From the NCBI RefSeq assembly GCF_002150505.1, contig NZ_MSSV01000001.1, forward strand, positions 310,001-374,000: a DNA stretch of 64,000 nt. Reading direction: 5' to 3'. Made by a program: the position numbers and the translations under genes. Below are positions 25,881 through 34,625 of the stretch, piece by piece (within the stretch, counting starts at the first letter, position 1; each line of letters opens with the position of its first letter). The stretch is from Algoriphagus ratkowskyi. Lineage in GTDB: Bacteria > Bacteroidota > Bacteroidia > Cytophagales > Cyclobacteriaceae. The notes under the pieces were generated by a model. That model saw only the letters and a list, made by a program, of their open reading frames with translations, did not search any database and had not been told where the DNA came from.

Positions 25881-25909
25881 TCTTAATAAAATATTTAAAA
25901 ATACACCTC

Positions 25910-26263
25910 ATGTCCATCAAAGTTTACGGAATAAAGAATTGCAATACGATGAAGAAGACCTTCGATTTCCTGGCGGAAAAAGAAGTGGAATATGATTTTA
26001 TCGACTACAAAAAGCAAAAGCCAGACGCAGCACTTTTAGAAGGATTTTTGAAAAAAACTGAATTAAGCTCACTAGTTAATAGGAAAGGAACGACTTATCG
26101 AAAGATGACAGATGTGCAGAAGTCAGCCTTAGAAAATGAGGAGACAGCTATTCCAATTTTGGAAGAAAACTCAAGTATGATTAAGCGTCCTGTCATTGTT
26201 TATAAGGATGGGAGTTTGAGTCTGGGCTTTGATGAGGACGTGATTGCGGGGCATTTGAAATAA
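25910..26263 (+). CDS. ArsC/Spx/MgsR family thioredoxin-fold protein
   Basis: 117 residues, the typical size. It starts IKVYGIKNCNTMKKTFDFL, with one cysteine in the CxxM position (C-N-T-M) as in YffB/ArsC-like proteins and not the CxxC of Spx. LFNRKGTTYR-like and the C-terminal IKRPVIVYKDGSLSLGFDED block are conserved. True arsenate reductase activity cannot be claimed because no ars operon is adjacent. A single gene, flanked by repeats on both sides. Confidence 0.85.
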   Translation: MSIKVYGIKNCNTMKKTFDFLAEKEVEYDFIDYKKQKPDAALLEGFLKKTELSSLVNRKGTTYRKMTDVQKSALENEETAIPILEENSSMIKRPVIVYKDGSLSLGFDEDVIAGHLK

Positions 26264-26285
26264 AGTCTCATGCAAAGATGTGGTA

Positions 26286-26337
26286 ATAAAGTCTCTCGCT
26301 CCCGATAGCTATCGGGAGGCGCGGCGGCGCAACGTTT
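26286..26337 (-). repeat. GTTGCGCC/GCGAGA repeat with palindrome, minus orientation
   Basis: Read on the minus strand: AACGTTGCGCCGCCGCGCC, then the 20-base palindrome CTCCCGATAGCTATCGGGAG (26299-26318), then CGAGAGACTTTATT. Its 18-base arm at 26320-26337 is the exact inverse of 26454-26471, so this copy and the next form an inverted pair around about 116 bases. Confidence 0.65.
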
Positions 26338-26453
26338 TATTGTTGCTGTTTGGGTAGGACTATTCGAGATTTGTAACTTGAAGGATTTATAATCCATTAA
26401 TAAAGCATAGTAGTTTCAAATATCAAGTACAGATTGATCCAGGAGAGTATTTC

Positions 26454-26490
26454 AAACGTTGCGCCGCCGCGAGATATAGCCGAGAAATAA
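26454..26490 (+). repeat. GTTGCGCC/GCGAGA repeat, copy without palindrome
   Basis: AAACGTTGCGCCGCCGCG (26454-26471) runs directly into GCGAGATATAG with no palindrome between the halves. It is the inverted partner of the copy at 26286-26337. Confidence 0.6.
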
Positions 26491-26491
26491 A

Positions 26492-27874
26492 CTAGTACAC
26501 AATCGTATCCGTAGCCAAAGGTGGCAAATTGAGATTCCCTGTTTCTAAGTGAAAGCTAAACTGAGAATAGTTACCCGAATCAGCTGCTGATGTGTTAAAA
26601 GCGAATATTTTCTCTAACGTTGGATGCCCATCAAGTGCTCCTAGCTTTTCAAAACCGACCTTGGTGTCATTGATATAAAGAAGTTTCAAGTTTTTGTTAC
26701 TTACTAACTTTTCGAAGCCTGCACCAGAAACAGCAGTCTTACTCAACTTTAAGACTGTCAAATTCGGAAGCATAGCTATTTTCTCTACAATTGCATCCGT
26801 TATCTCTGTTTCAGTGAAATCTAAGTAAACAATTTGGTCCTTTGCAGCTTGAAGTAAATACCAATCTGAATCTGAAAACTCTGGAAAATTCACACAGCTG
26901 ATAGATAGAAATGGAGAGCCTTCTTTAATTACTTCTGCAAAAAAACCATGGTCTCGAAGCTTTGCAATGGAATCGAGCGGAAGCATAGAGATTTCAACTG
27001 TTGGATAAAATGGCTTCTCATTCTTTTTAAAAAATGGCTCGATCAAGCGCTCGGTAATTTTCGATTCACCGAGTTTTGCTTTATCAGAAGCACCAGTTTC
27101 AATCCAAGCTTTAATCAACGCTATTTCTTCCTTTCTAGGCTGACGTTTATCCTTCGGAGGCATGTGATCTTCATGATCTTCTGGTAATACCAATCGTGTG
27201 AACAGTGCGCTCTCTTCAAAGTTTTTAGCCACTAAAATTTTGCCTTCTTCGCCCCCTTTTTGAATTGCTTTGAAGGAACTCAGATCTAATTCACCCTTCA
27301 GCTTTTTAGGATTGTGACAGCTTATGCAGTTCTGATCCAGAATTGGCTGGATTGCTCCAGTATAGAATTCAATTTCTTCCCAGTTCTCATAGGGAAGTTC
27401 GAGTGGCTCGGTATTGCTAAATTCAACACCCAATAAAGATTGCAATTCTGGAGGTAAAACTTCCGTAAAGTAACCTTCTCCATGCGTGATATTTCCGCCC
27501 AGATGTCCGGTCAGCATAATTATCGTCAGGAGAACCGCGCCTTTGATTCGTAAATGTACAGGAGTTAAAACTGCTTTTTTCAAGTGGTACCATAATCCAC
27601 AAGAAAGGAGCGTGGTGAGAATTCCTAGAATCAAGTGAAACTTAACAGTATCCCAGGTATATCCTTCATTTTGGTAGTGCAGAAAACCACTGAGGCTTGC
27701 TAACAGGGCAGATATTCCACCAAGCAAAAAAGCTAATTGTATAATTTGTGAATAGGTTTCATACTTTTTCCCAAACAAAAAAATCAAAATCACTCCAAAA
27801 ACCAGAAATCCAATAGGCAAGTGGACCAAGACAGGGTGAAATCTCCCGAATAATGGTAGAATAAAATTAATCAT
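26492..27874 (-). CDS. DUF2231 membrane protein with planctomycete-type cytochrome c domain
   Basis: 460 residues. Four membrane segments in residues 1-130 form a DUF2231 module with FHPVLVHLPIGF near the start. One heme-binding CxxCH follows at 183-187 (QNCISCHNPK) within a planctomycete-type cytochrome domain, including MPPKDKRQPRKEEIALIKAW. A leucine-rich-like tail comes last (about 330-430: LTVLKLSKTAVSG, LKLLYINDTK). It should sit in the inner membrane with the heme domain in the periplasm. It is the last of four same-direction genes and overlaps the isomerase gene by eight bases. Confidence 0.85.
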   Translation of the reverse strand: MINFILPLFGRFHPVLVHLPIGFLVFGVILIFLFGKKYETYSQIIQLAFLLGGISALLASLSGFLHYQNEGYTWDTVKFHLILGILTTLLSCGLWYHLKKAVLTPVHLRIKGAVLLTIIMLTGHLGGNITHGEGYFTEVLPPELQSLLGVEFSNTEPLELPYENWEEIEFYTGAIQPILDQNCISCHNPKKLKGELDLSSFKAIQKGGEEGKILVAKNFEESALFTRLVLPEDHEDHMPPKDKRQPRKEEIALIKAWIETGASDKAKLGESKITERLIEPFFKKNEKPFYPTVEISMLPLDSIAKLRDHGFFAEVIKEGSPFLSISCVNFPEFSDSDWYLLQAAKDQIVYLDFTETEITDAIVEKIAMLPNLTVLKLSKTAVSGAGFEKLVSNKNLKLLYINDTKVGFEKLGALDGHPTLEKIFAFNTSAADSGNYSQFSFHLETGNLNLPPLATDTIVY

Positions 27875-28739
27875 TTGCGAAGCGTTCTTTTATGGCTTTC
27901 ATGATAAAAACATTGGCTTCCCACTGATCAGCAATGGGCACATTGGAAAATGGAACGGTAGGTAGATAGGGTGGAGGTCCAAATTCAGTGGTGATCGTGA
28001 AAACTTTATGACTCGAATTCTGAATTATATGCTCCCAAATATCCAAGTGAGTAGTAAGTGTGGATTGCCATTCAGGAGCTGTAGGGTTATTCACTTGTGG
28101 GCCTTGTGCGAAGCCTACTCTTGCATGAATGTGATCTATGCGCGGAAGGATTTGCTGTAGCAAAGCATCATTCAATCCTATCACACGCTCATGAACAACC
28201 ATCCAATGACTGATGTCAAGATTCAGGCGTAAGTCAGGGGCTTGATTGATCATCTCAAGGGTAAGTGGGACTGTATATGAAAAGCGGCCACGGTGTGTTT
28301 CATGAACGATGGGAATTCCCGATGCCTTACTAGCTTTGTTGGCTATATCTATGAATGCCTTATTCTCTTCCAATGTCCAGTAATCGGATCCTGTATGGGA
28401 ATTAATTTTAACCGGCTTCCAAGCGATTATTTGTTGTAAGTTTTCCTCATAAAGGTTGAGCGCCTCTTCGTATGTAAGCCCTTTATTTGTTCCGACAAGA
28501 AAAATCACTTTTAGATCATATTTAGCTAAACCCGCTTTTAACTTTTTTTGAGCATCCACGTCATATGGAAACCAAGTTTCTATTCCGTCATACCCATCGT
28601 TTTTAGTACGCTCTAGAAAGTCATTTATAGCTAATTTATTTCCCCAGTCCGTTTGGAAAAATTCGAGTTTTTGTTGCGCAAAAACTGGTGAAAATAAGAA
28701 TAAGAATAGAAAGGCAAGATGGGTGATCCGAGAAAGCAT
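27867..28739 (-). CDS. Exported sugar phosphate isomerase/epimerase-like TIM-barrel protein
   Basis: 290 residues with a signal peptide ending SPVFAQ (about residue 21). The body is an AP-endonuclease-2-type barrel: NDGYDGIETWFPYD, HTGSDYW, VHETHRGRFSYT, LRLNLDISHW and TTEFGPPPY carry the metal-binding His/Glu/Asp residues. Such proteins are usually cytosolic sugar epimerases, but exported ones occur with DUF1501/cytochrome gene sets. The substrate is unknown. It overlaps the cytochrome gene downstream and lies six bases after the DUF1501 gene. Confidence 0.83.
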   Translation of the reverse strand: MLSRITHLAFLFLFLFSPVFAQQKLEFFQTDWGNKLAINDFLERTKNDGYDGIETWFPYDVDAQKKLKAGLAKYDLKVIFLVGTNKGLTYEEALNLYEENLQQIIAWKPVKINSHTGSDYWTLEENKAFIDIANKASKASGIPIVHETHRGRFSYTVPLTLEMINQAPDLRLNLDISHWMVVHERVIGLNDALLQQILPRIDHIHARVGFAQGPQVNNPTAPEWQSTLTTHLDIWEHIIQNSSHKVFTITTEFGPPPYLPTVPFSNVPIADQWEANVFIMKAIKERFAND

Positions 28740-28745
28740 GGAGGG

Positions 28746-30251
28746 TTACGCTAGTATTTTGTTAATTAACTCACCTTCCACATCCGTCAATCGGAAAGGT
28801 CGGCCTTGGAAATCATAGGTGAATTTTTCATGATCAAAACCCATCAGGTGTAAAATCGTCGCATGGATGTCATGGACAGATACTTTATCCTCAATTCCTG
28901 AAAAGCCGAAATCATCAGTTCGGCCATAGGTCAAACCTGGCTTGATACCGCCACCAGCCATCCACATCGTGAACGCATCTACGTGATGGTCTCTGCCCAA
29001 AAATCCTTGGGTTTTGCCGTCGCGGTTTTCTTGCATAGGAGTTCTGCCAAATTCGCCTCCCCAGACCACGAGTGTGTCTTCTAGCATTCCTCTTCTCTTC
29101 AAATCAAGCAATAATGCTGAGATCGGTCTATCAATCTCACGGCATTTGTTTCGAAGACCCATATCGATTGAGCCGTCATGATCTGTACCATGAGTGTCCC
29201 AGCCCCAGTCGTAAAGTTGTACGAATCGTACTCCTTTCTCCACCATTTTTCTAGCCAAAAGGCAGTTATTTGCAAAGGATTCTGCACCAGGCTGCGTACC
29301 ATACAATTCATGAATTGATTCAGGTTCATCGTTAATATTCATCACCTCAGGCACTTCGATTTGCATTCTATATGCCATCTCATACTGATTGATTCTAGAA
29401 AGAATCTCGGGATCGCCATAGGCATTGAATTCCTCCTGATTTACGGTGTTGATCGCGTCAATGACATTTCTTTTGAGATTTCTGCTCATGCCTTCAGGGT
29501 CATCCAAGTACAAAACCGGATCACCTTTGGATCTACATTGTACGCCTTGATACACGGAAGGCAGAAATCCAGATCCCCAAACACTTTTTCCTGCATCTGG
29601 AGTTTTTCCTCCAGAAGTAAGCACGACGAAGCCAGGTAGATTCTGATTTTCTGTTCCTAATCCATAGGTCACCCAGCTTCCCAAACTTGGTCTTCCCAAT
29701 CTTGCACTGCCAGTTTGCATGAAAAGCTGAGCTGGACCATGATTGAATTGATCCGTATGCACAGCTTTCAAAAAAGAGACTTCGTCAGCGAGTTTTGAGA
29801 AATGTGGAAGATAATCTGATATCCAAGCGCCTGATTCTCCATGTTGAGAGAAGTTTGCCTGAGGACCTAGAATGTTGGGAGTTCCTTGGATGAAAGCAAA
29901 TTTTCTTCCTTCCAAAAGCGAATCAGGACAAGGCTTATTATGGTATTTTATTAGCTCTGGTTTGAAGTCAAAAAGCTCCAATTGTGAGGGAGCGCCGGCC
30001 ATGTGGAGGTAAATGATCGACTTAGCTTTAGCTCCGAAAGGCGGTGGTAAGGGTGCAAGTGGGTTGAGATCGCGCTGACTCAAGTTTAAACCTTTGGATG
30101 CGGCAGATGACCCAGTATCGCAACCAAACATTAAAGGAGCCATCGCAAGTCCACCAACTTTAGATACACAGTCCATTAGGAAATGTCTTCTTGTTTGAGT
30201 TGCCAGCTTTTGCTGTGCAAACTCGACGAGCATTTTGTCTAAACTTTTCAT
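28746..30251 (-). CDS. DUF1501 domain protein with Tat-like signal
   Basis: 501 residues. TRRHFL at 20-25 inside a hydrophobic N-terminus fits a twin-arginine export signal. The sulfatase-like DUF1501 core shows IYLHMAGAPSQLELFDFKPEL, DQFNHGPAQLFMQTGS, GWDTHG and VVWGGEFGRTPM. It pairs in nearly all genomes with PSD1/DUF1549-DUF1553 genes, as it does here (the gene upstream). The function is not known; Tat export suggests that it folds with a cofactor or metal before export. The spacing to its neighbours is short. Confidence 0.9.
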   Translation of the reverse strand: MKSLDKMLVEFAQQKLATQTRRHFLMDCVSKVGGLAMAPLMFGCDTGSSAASKGLNLSQRDLNPLAPLPPPFGAKAKSIIYLHMAGAPSQLELFDFKPELIKYHNKPCPDSLLEGRKFAFIQGTPNILGPQANFSQHGESGAWISDYLPHFSKLADEVSFLKAVHTDQFNHGPAQLFMQTGSARLGRPSLGSWVTYGLGTENQNLPGFVVLTSGGKTPDAGKSVWGSGFLPSVYQGVQCRSKGDPVLYLDDPEGMSRNLKRNVIDAINTVNQEEFNAYGDPEILSRINQYEMAYRMQIEVPEVMNINDEPESIHELYGTQPGAESFANNCLLARKMVEKGVRFVQLYDWGWDTHGTDHDGSIDMGLRNKCREIDRPISALLLDLKRRGMLEDTLVVWGGEFGRTPMQENRDGKTQGFLGRDHHVDAFTMWMAGGGIKPGLTYGRTDDFGFSGIEDKVSVHDIHATILHLMGFDHEKFTYDFQGRPFRLTDVEGELINKILA

Positions 30252-30312
30252 GTGCAGGTTGTTTTATCTTCAATCATGCTAATAGGTACTATTTATATTG
30301 CTTGATTTCATG

Positions 30313-33051
30313 TCAGGGTTTGGTTAAAAACTCATCCAAATTCAACATGGCGTTGGCCACTACGGTCATCGAAGCTTGCTCTGCAGTTATGGTTCTGTCC
30401 TTCCATCCGAAAAAAGAGTTGAGTTCAGCAGGATTTTTTTTATACTGTGCAGAAGCCTCAGTATGAAGTTTTTCTAGAGCTGCTAGTTTAGGCTTAGAGA
30501 TCGGAGCTAAAATCAATTTTTGGTAGCCATAGCTGATTGCTTTTTCAGGATTGGAATCACCATGAGCTAGCATGTCTTCGGAAAGGAAATATGCAGCTTC
30601 GAGATATACTGGATCGTTTAATGTCACTAGAGCCTGTAATGGAGTATTAGTTACTAGTCTTCTACTCAGACATATCTCGCGGCTACCTGCATCAAAGGAC
30701 AAAAATGATGGGTAAGGACTAGTTCTCTTTAGGAATGTGTAAACTCCCCGACGGTGCGCGTCTTCGCCTGTGCTTTCTGTCCAAGTTCCACCATTATAGA
30801 CCGTCTGCCAAATCCCGTCTGGTTGTGCAGGCATTACACCTGGACCGTACATTTTATCACTCAATAAGCCAGCTACCGCCAATGCTTGATCTCTAACCTG
30901 CTCGGCACTCAACCTAAATCGTGGTCCCCGAGCATAGTATTTATTTTGTGGGTCTTTGGTAAAAAGCTCTGTTGATATCACTGAAGATTGCTTGTAAGTT
31001 TTGGATGTGACGATTTCTCGAATAAGGCTTTTTATGCTCCAATCGTATTCATTCATCGTTTTCCAAGCCAAATAGTCAAGTAATTCTGGATGGGATGGTG
31101 GATCAGATTGAGTACCCATATCTTCCAAAGTACTCACTATTCCTCTTCCCATAAGTTGATCCCAGACACGATTGACAAGTGTTCTGGAGGTCAGCGGATT
31201 TTCCTTATCTGTTAGCCAGTAAGCAAAACCAAGTCGGTTATTTGGCCATTCCTCTTTCCAAGGATTTAGTTCTTTTGGAGTTCCCGGTTGGACTTTGTCA
31301 CCTAAAATCATCCAATTGCCACGTTCGAAAACACGAGTTTCTCTGGTCATGTAGTCCGGATTTTCTATCAAGATAGGAAGCTTTGTTCCTCTGAAATTCA
31401 ACTTTGCTTCCCAGCTTTTTTGAATTGCTGCATAACCACTTTTATTTTCCCCTTCTAGTTTCGGCACAAAGGCAAACCAAATAAACCTAGCAGCAGTTTG
31501 GTCAGGTTTGGCATTTGGATTTTCTATTTCTAAATACAGATCAACTGTTCCTTTTATTTCTTTAAATGGGATAGGACGGATGATTTGCCCAGTAGAATTG
31601 ATTGGAAATGATGCAAGAAGTTCACCTTCAGGTCCTCCATTTCGGATCGTCATCTTACTTCCATCAAGTCCGGCTGAATACTCCATCAAGAGTTGGTCTG
31701 AGCCTTGTGTATTTATATTTCTTAAATAAGCTGAGCCATTACCCTCAATTCCTAGCCATTTGCTGTCTAGCAGAGTAGCGTTCACAAAGTCCACCGCTGA
31801 GTGAGAAGGATATTTGGGTTCCAAATATGTCAGAAAATCTTCCCTGGCTTTAGCTGCATTTTCTCCTTCGTTTTCCTTTACCCATTTGGTGATAGATGCT
31901 ATTTCCGTCTTTTCATCTGGGGAAAAAAAACGAAGTCTAGGTTCCTCGTCGTGCGTATCTTCATCACGGGAATTATTGAAAAATGCTGCAGACTGATAAA
32001 ATTCTTCATGTCTAATCGGATCATAAGTATGGCTATGACATTGCACACAGGCCATGGTGGTACTTTGCCATACTTCATAAGTAGTACTTACTCTATCCAA
32101 TACCGCAGCCACTCGGAATTCTTCATCTTGTGTACCACCTTCATCGTTGTTCATGGTATTGCGATGAAATGCGGTAGCAGTGAGCTGATCTTGTGTAGGA
32201 TTAGGTAATAAATCTCCGGCTAGCTGCTCAATTGTAAATTCATCGTAAGGCATATCTTTGTTGAAGGCCCGAATTACCCAATCCCTATACGGCCACATGG
32301 TCCGGTTCACATCTCGTTCGTAGCCCTTGGTATCTGCATATCTTGCCATGTCTAGCCACCAAGTTGCCCACTTCTCGCCGTAGGTAGATGCAGCCAGCAT
32401 CTGGTCCACTGCTTCTTCGTAGCTAATCTTTTTTGAAGAATAAGCTTCTGTAATTTTTTGAGTAGGAGGCAAGCCCGTGATGTCGAGTGAAGCTCTACGA
32501 ATTAATTTTAGATAATTTTCCTCTGGTGAAAATTCAAGTTCTTGTTCTTCTAGCTTTTGAGAAACAAAAAAATCTATAGAATTAGAGGCAGTCACATTAC
32601 CTTCAGGAGATATTCCAGCAGTAAGTTTTCCTTCAATTTCTTTTGGTTTCTGTACGGTTTGATATGCCCAATGCTTACCCCATTTAGCTCCCTGCTTAAT
32701 CCAAGTTTTTAGTAAATCTATTTCATCCTTCGAAAGCGGCTCTTTTTCATAAGGCATTCTCAATTCAGGATCTGAAGCTGTCAGTCGCTTGATTAATTCA
32801 CTTCCATTTGGATCTCCAGGGATAATTGCCGCGTGACCAGATTCAGTAATCGCAAATGCTTCCTCTTCAAAAAGCACTGAGAAGCCACCGTTTTTTTTGA
32901 CTCCACCGTGACAGGTAATGCAGTGTTTATTAAGTATAGGTTTGATCTGCGTGCTGTAGTCTACTTCCTTTTCTGAACCAAATATCAAAAACCCGAGAAT
33001 CGCTATGACGAAAGCAAGGGTAAGAAAGCCGGCTATTTTAAGATTATTCAT
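30313..33051 (-). CDS. PSD1 and planctomycete cytochrome C domain protein (DUF1549-DUF1553)
   Basis: 912 residues with an N-terminal membrane anchor (about 5-25). A planctomycete cytochrome domain follows with CITCH at 44-48 and MPYEKEPLSKDEIDLLKTW. Next comes DUF1549 (about 160-360, with a second CxxCH in ACVQCHSHTYDP), a middle laminin-G/concanavalin-like insert, and DUF1553 (about 600-880: RTLVNRVWDQLMGRGIV, SKTYKQSS, RFRLSAEQVRDQAL). Family members are abundant in Planctomycetes and found in marine Bacteroidota; the role is not established. It is the first gene of this minus-strand block. Confidence 0.9.
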   Translation of the reverse strand: MNNLKIAGFLTLAFVIAILGFLIFGSEKEVDYSTQIKPILNKHCITCHGGVKKNGGFSVLFEEEAFAITESGHAAIIPGDPNGSELIKRLTASDPELRMPYEKEPLSKDEIDLLKTWIKQGAKWGKHWAYQTVQKPKEIEGKLTAGISPEGNVTASNSIDFFVSQKLEEQELEFSPEENYLKLIRRASLDITGLPPTQKITEAYSSKKISYEEAVDQMLAASTYGEKWATWWLDMARYADTKGYERDVNRTMWPYRDWVIRAFNKDMPYDEFTIEQLAGDLLPNPTQDQLTATAFHRNTMNNDEGGTQDEEFRVAAVLDRVSTTYEVWQSTTMACVQCHSHTYDPIRHEEFYQSAAFFNNSRDEDTHDEEPRLRFFSPDEKTEIASITKWVKENEGENAAKAREDFLTYLEPKYPSHSAVDFVNATLLDSKWLGIEGNGSAYLRNINTQGSDQLLMEYSAGLDGSKMTIRNGGPEGELLASFPINSTGQIIRPIPFKEIKGTVDLYLEIENPNAKPDQTAARFIWFAFVPKLEGENKSGYAAIQKSWEAKLNFRGTKLPILIENPDYMTRETRVFERGNWMILGDKVQPGTPKELNPWKEEWPNNRLGFAYWLTDKENPLTSRTLVNRVWDQLMGRGIVSTLEDMGTQSDPPSHPELLDYLAWKTMNEYDWSIKSLIREIVTSKTYKQSSVISTELFTKDPQNKYYARGPRFRLSAEQVRDQALAVAGLLSDKMYGPGVMPAQPDGIWQTVYNGGTWTESTGEDAHRRGVYTFLKRTSPYPSFLSFDAGSREICLSRRLVTNTPLQALVTLNDPVYLEAAYFLSEDMLAHGDSNPEKAISYGYQKLILAPISKPKLAALEKLHTEASAQYKKNPAELNSFFGWKDRTITAEQASMTVVANAMLNLDEFLTKP

Positions 33052-33521
33052 GGGCTAGTGAATGATCCTGAAAAGTAAAGAATTCTGAATTACTACGAAA
33101 ACCACTTATATCATTAAGGTAAAATTGTATTAGGATTTGCTAATATTCTGAAATTCTGGTCTGGGCAACTTAGATAAATAGAAGATGTAATTTTGGATGG
33201 TTTCGCGATAAGTAATAATAATCGGTTATAAAATTCCCCTTGCCCCCTTTGTCAAAATCTCGTTTCCAGATTCTATCTAAAAGTCAAGGAGGAGTTGATC
33301 CAATTCTGGAGTGCCTTCCGAATGACTCTAAAGGTTTAAGATAAATAATTGCCGCTTTCACATTAAAATAAGTAGTAAAAAAGCGATGAATGAGAGCGTG
33401 TAGGTCCTGCTTCTGGAGAAGAGGGATAGTCCTGAACTACGGTCTGTGTTTTCCTCTGTGCACACCGTGGTGAAATATACTTTAAAAAAAATACCCCACT
33501 TGAGAGAGCAGGGTATTGAAA
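33052..33521. other. Intergenic region, no gene seen
   Basis: A 470-base gap between two minus-strand genes. It holds the tdh terminator at its right end and a CCTCTGTGCACACCGTGGTG stretch (about 33453-33472) that resembles common Bacteroidota intergenic repeats. The remainder is AT-rich; I see no coding frame with protein-like content. Confidence 0.5.
33483..33517 (-). terminator. Intrinsic terminator of tdh
   Basis: On the minus strand AATACCC and GGGTATT form a 7-base stem around a 14-base loop, followed by eight T. It lies just after the stop of the threonine dehydrogenase gene. Confidence 0.7.
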
Positions 33522-34469
33522 TTAGAATTTGAAGTTTGGAAGATTTTCCAAAATATCTTTGGTCATTCGGGCAAGATCATAATCGTGTTTCCATCCCCAA
33601 TCTTCTCGTGCGCATGTATCATCGATACTATCTGGCCAGCTGTCAGCAATAGCCTGACGGAAATCAGGATTGTATTCGATTTTGAAATCTGGAATGTGTG
33701 TAAGTATGCACTGATAAATTTCCTCGGGAGTGAAATTCATCGCCGCAAGATTGTAGCTTGAGCGTATTTTAACAATTTCGCGTGGAGCATTCATTATGTC
33801 TAAAGTCGCCTTAATTGCATCTGGCATGTACATCATCGGCAAAGAAGTGTCCTCACGAAGGAAGCAGTCGAACTTCTCACCAGCCAAAGCTTTGTGATAA
33901 ATATCAACCGCGTAATCAGTCGTACCACCGCCTGGAAGTGATTTGTATCCGATCAATCCTGGATAACGTAGGCTTCGAACGTCTACATTGAATTTCTGAA
34001 AATAGTATTCACACCATCTTTCTCCAGCTTGTTTCGAAATACCATAAACAGTATTCGGCTCTTTCACACAATACTGTGGCGTATTGATTTTAGGAGTATT
34101 TGGTCCAAAAACGGCGATAGATGACGGCCAATAAACTTTGTTTAGCTTGAACTCTTTGGCGAGTTCTAGGACATGAATCAAACTATCCATGTTGAGCTCC
34201 CAAGCGAAAAGGGGTTTTTTCTCACCTACTGCAGAAAGAACTGCCGCCAAATGATAGATCTGTGTGATATTTTCGTTTTTGACCAGATTTCTCAATCCAT
34301 CCTTATCCATTACATTAAGAACTTCAAATCGGCAAAAATCAAATTTAGATCGAGCAGATTCATTTAGATCTGTTGCAATTACTTGCTCTGCGCCATACTG
34401 ATCTGCCAGTGACTTAGTGAGTTCTGAGCCTAACTGCCCTGCAGCGCCTATTACTAGGATTTTTTCCAT
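33522..34469 (-). CDS. tdh: L-threonine 3-dehydrogenase, SDR type
   Basis: 315 residues from the ATG at 34469. A longer frame from 34616 is rejected because the -7 box at 34538-34545 lies inside it. An extended SDR: nucleotide loop GAAGQLG near residue 8, the catalytic YGISKQAGE motif, and SLRYPGLIGYK, typical of the bacterial/animal short-chain threonine dehydrogenase and not the zinc enzyme. It oxidises threonine to 2-amino-3-oxobutanoate. The divergent neighbour is kbl, which uses that product. Confidence 0.88.
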   Translation of the reverse strand: MEKILVIGAAGQLGSELTKSLADQYGAEQVIATDLNESARSKFDFCRFEVLNVMDKDGLRNLVKNENITQIYHLAAVLSAVGEKKPLFAWELNMDSLIHVLELAKEFKLNKVYWPSSIAVFGPNTPKINTPQYCVKEPNTVYGISKQAGERWCEYYFQKFNVDVRSLRYPGLIGYKSLPGGGTTDYAVDIYHKALAGEKFDCFLREDTSLPMMYMPDAIKATLDIMNAPREIVKIRSSYNLAAMNFTPEEIYQCILTHIPDFKIEYNPDFRQAIADSWPDSIDDTCAREDWGWKHDYDLARMTKDILENLPNFKF

Positions 34470-34537
34470 GGATATTTCTTTCAAATAGAACCTAAAGAAG
34501 AGCTCTAGGTTTTTGTTTATATTTGGGTTTGCAGTCG

Positions 34538-34545
34538 CAAAAGTA
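34538..34545 (-). promoter_or_regulatory. Bacteroidota -7 box TACTTTTG for tdh
   Basis: CAAAAGTA on the plus strand is TACTTTTG on the minus strand, matching TAnnTTTG, about 70 bases upstream of the tdh ATG at 34469. No well spaced -33 box was found. Confidence 0.45.
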
Positions 34546-34625
34546 CAAAAAAAAGTACGCTCTGAGTGGAATTTTTGACCAGTAGAATCAGACGTTTTTG
34601 AAAAATATTTAATCAACTAGCTATC

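Larger units (their letters stand above)
25574..25909. other. Intergenic region holding two tandem copies of the GACCGAAG...AAAGCGG repeat
   Basis: This 336-base gap consists mainly of two repeat copies in the same direction (25632-25726 and 25786-25880). The short spacer between them is AT-rich. No gene is visible. Confidence 0.6.

Noticed and set aside
31801..32208. Plus-strand open frame of 135 codons
   Set aside because: It is antisense to the PSD1/DUF1549-DUF1553 gene, and the encoded protein is Phe/Ser/Ile-rich without a domain.
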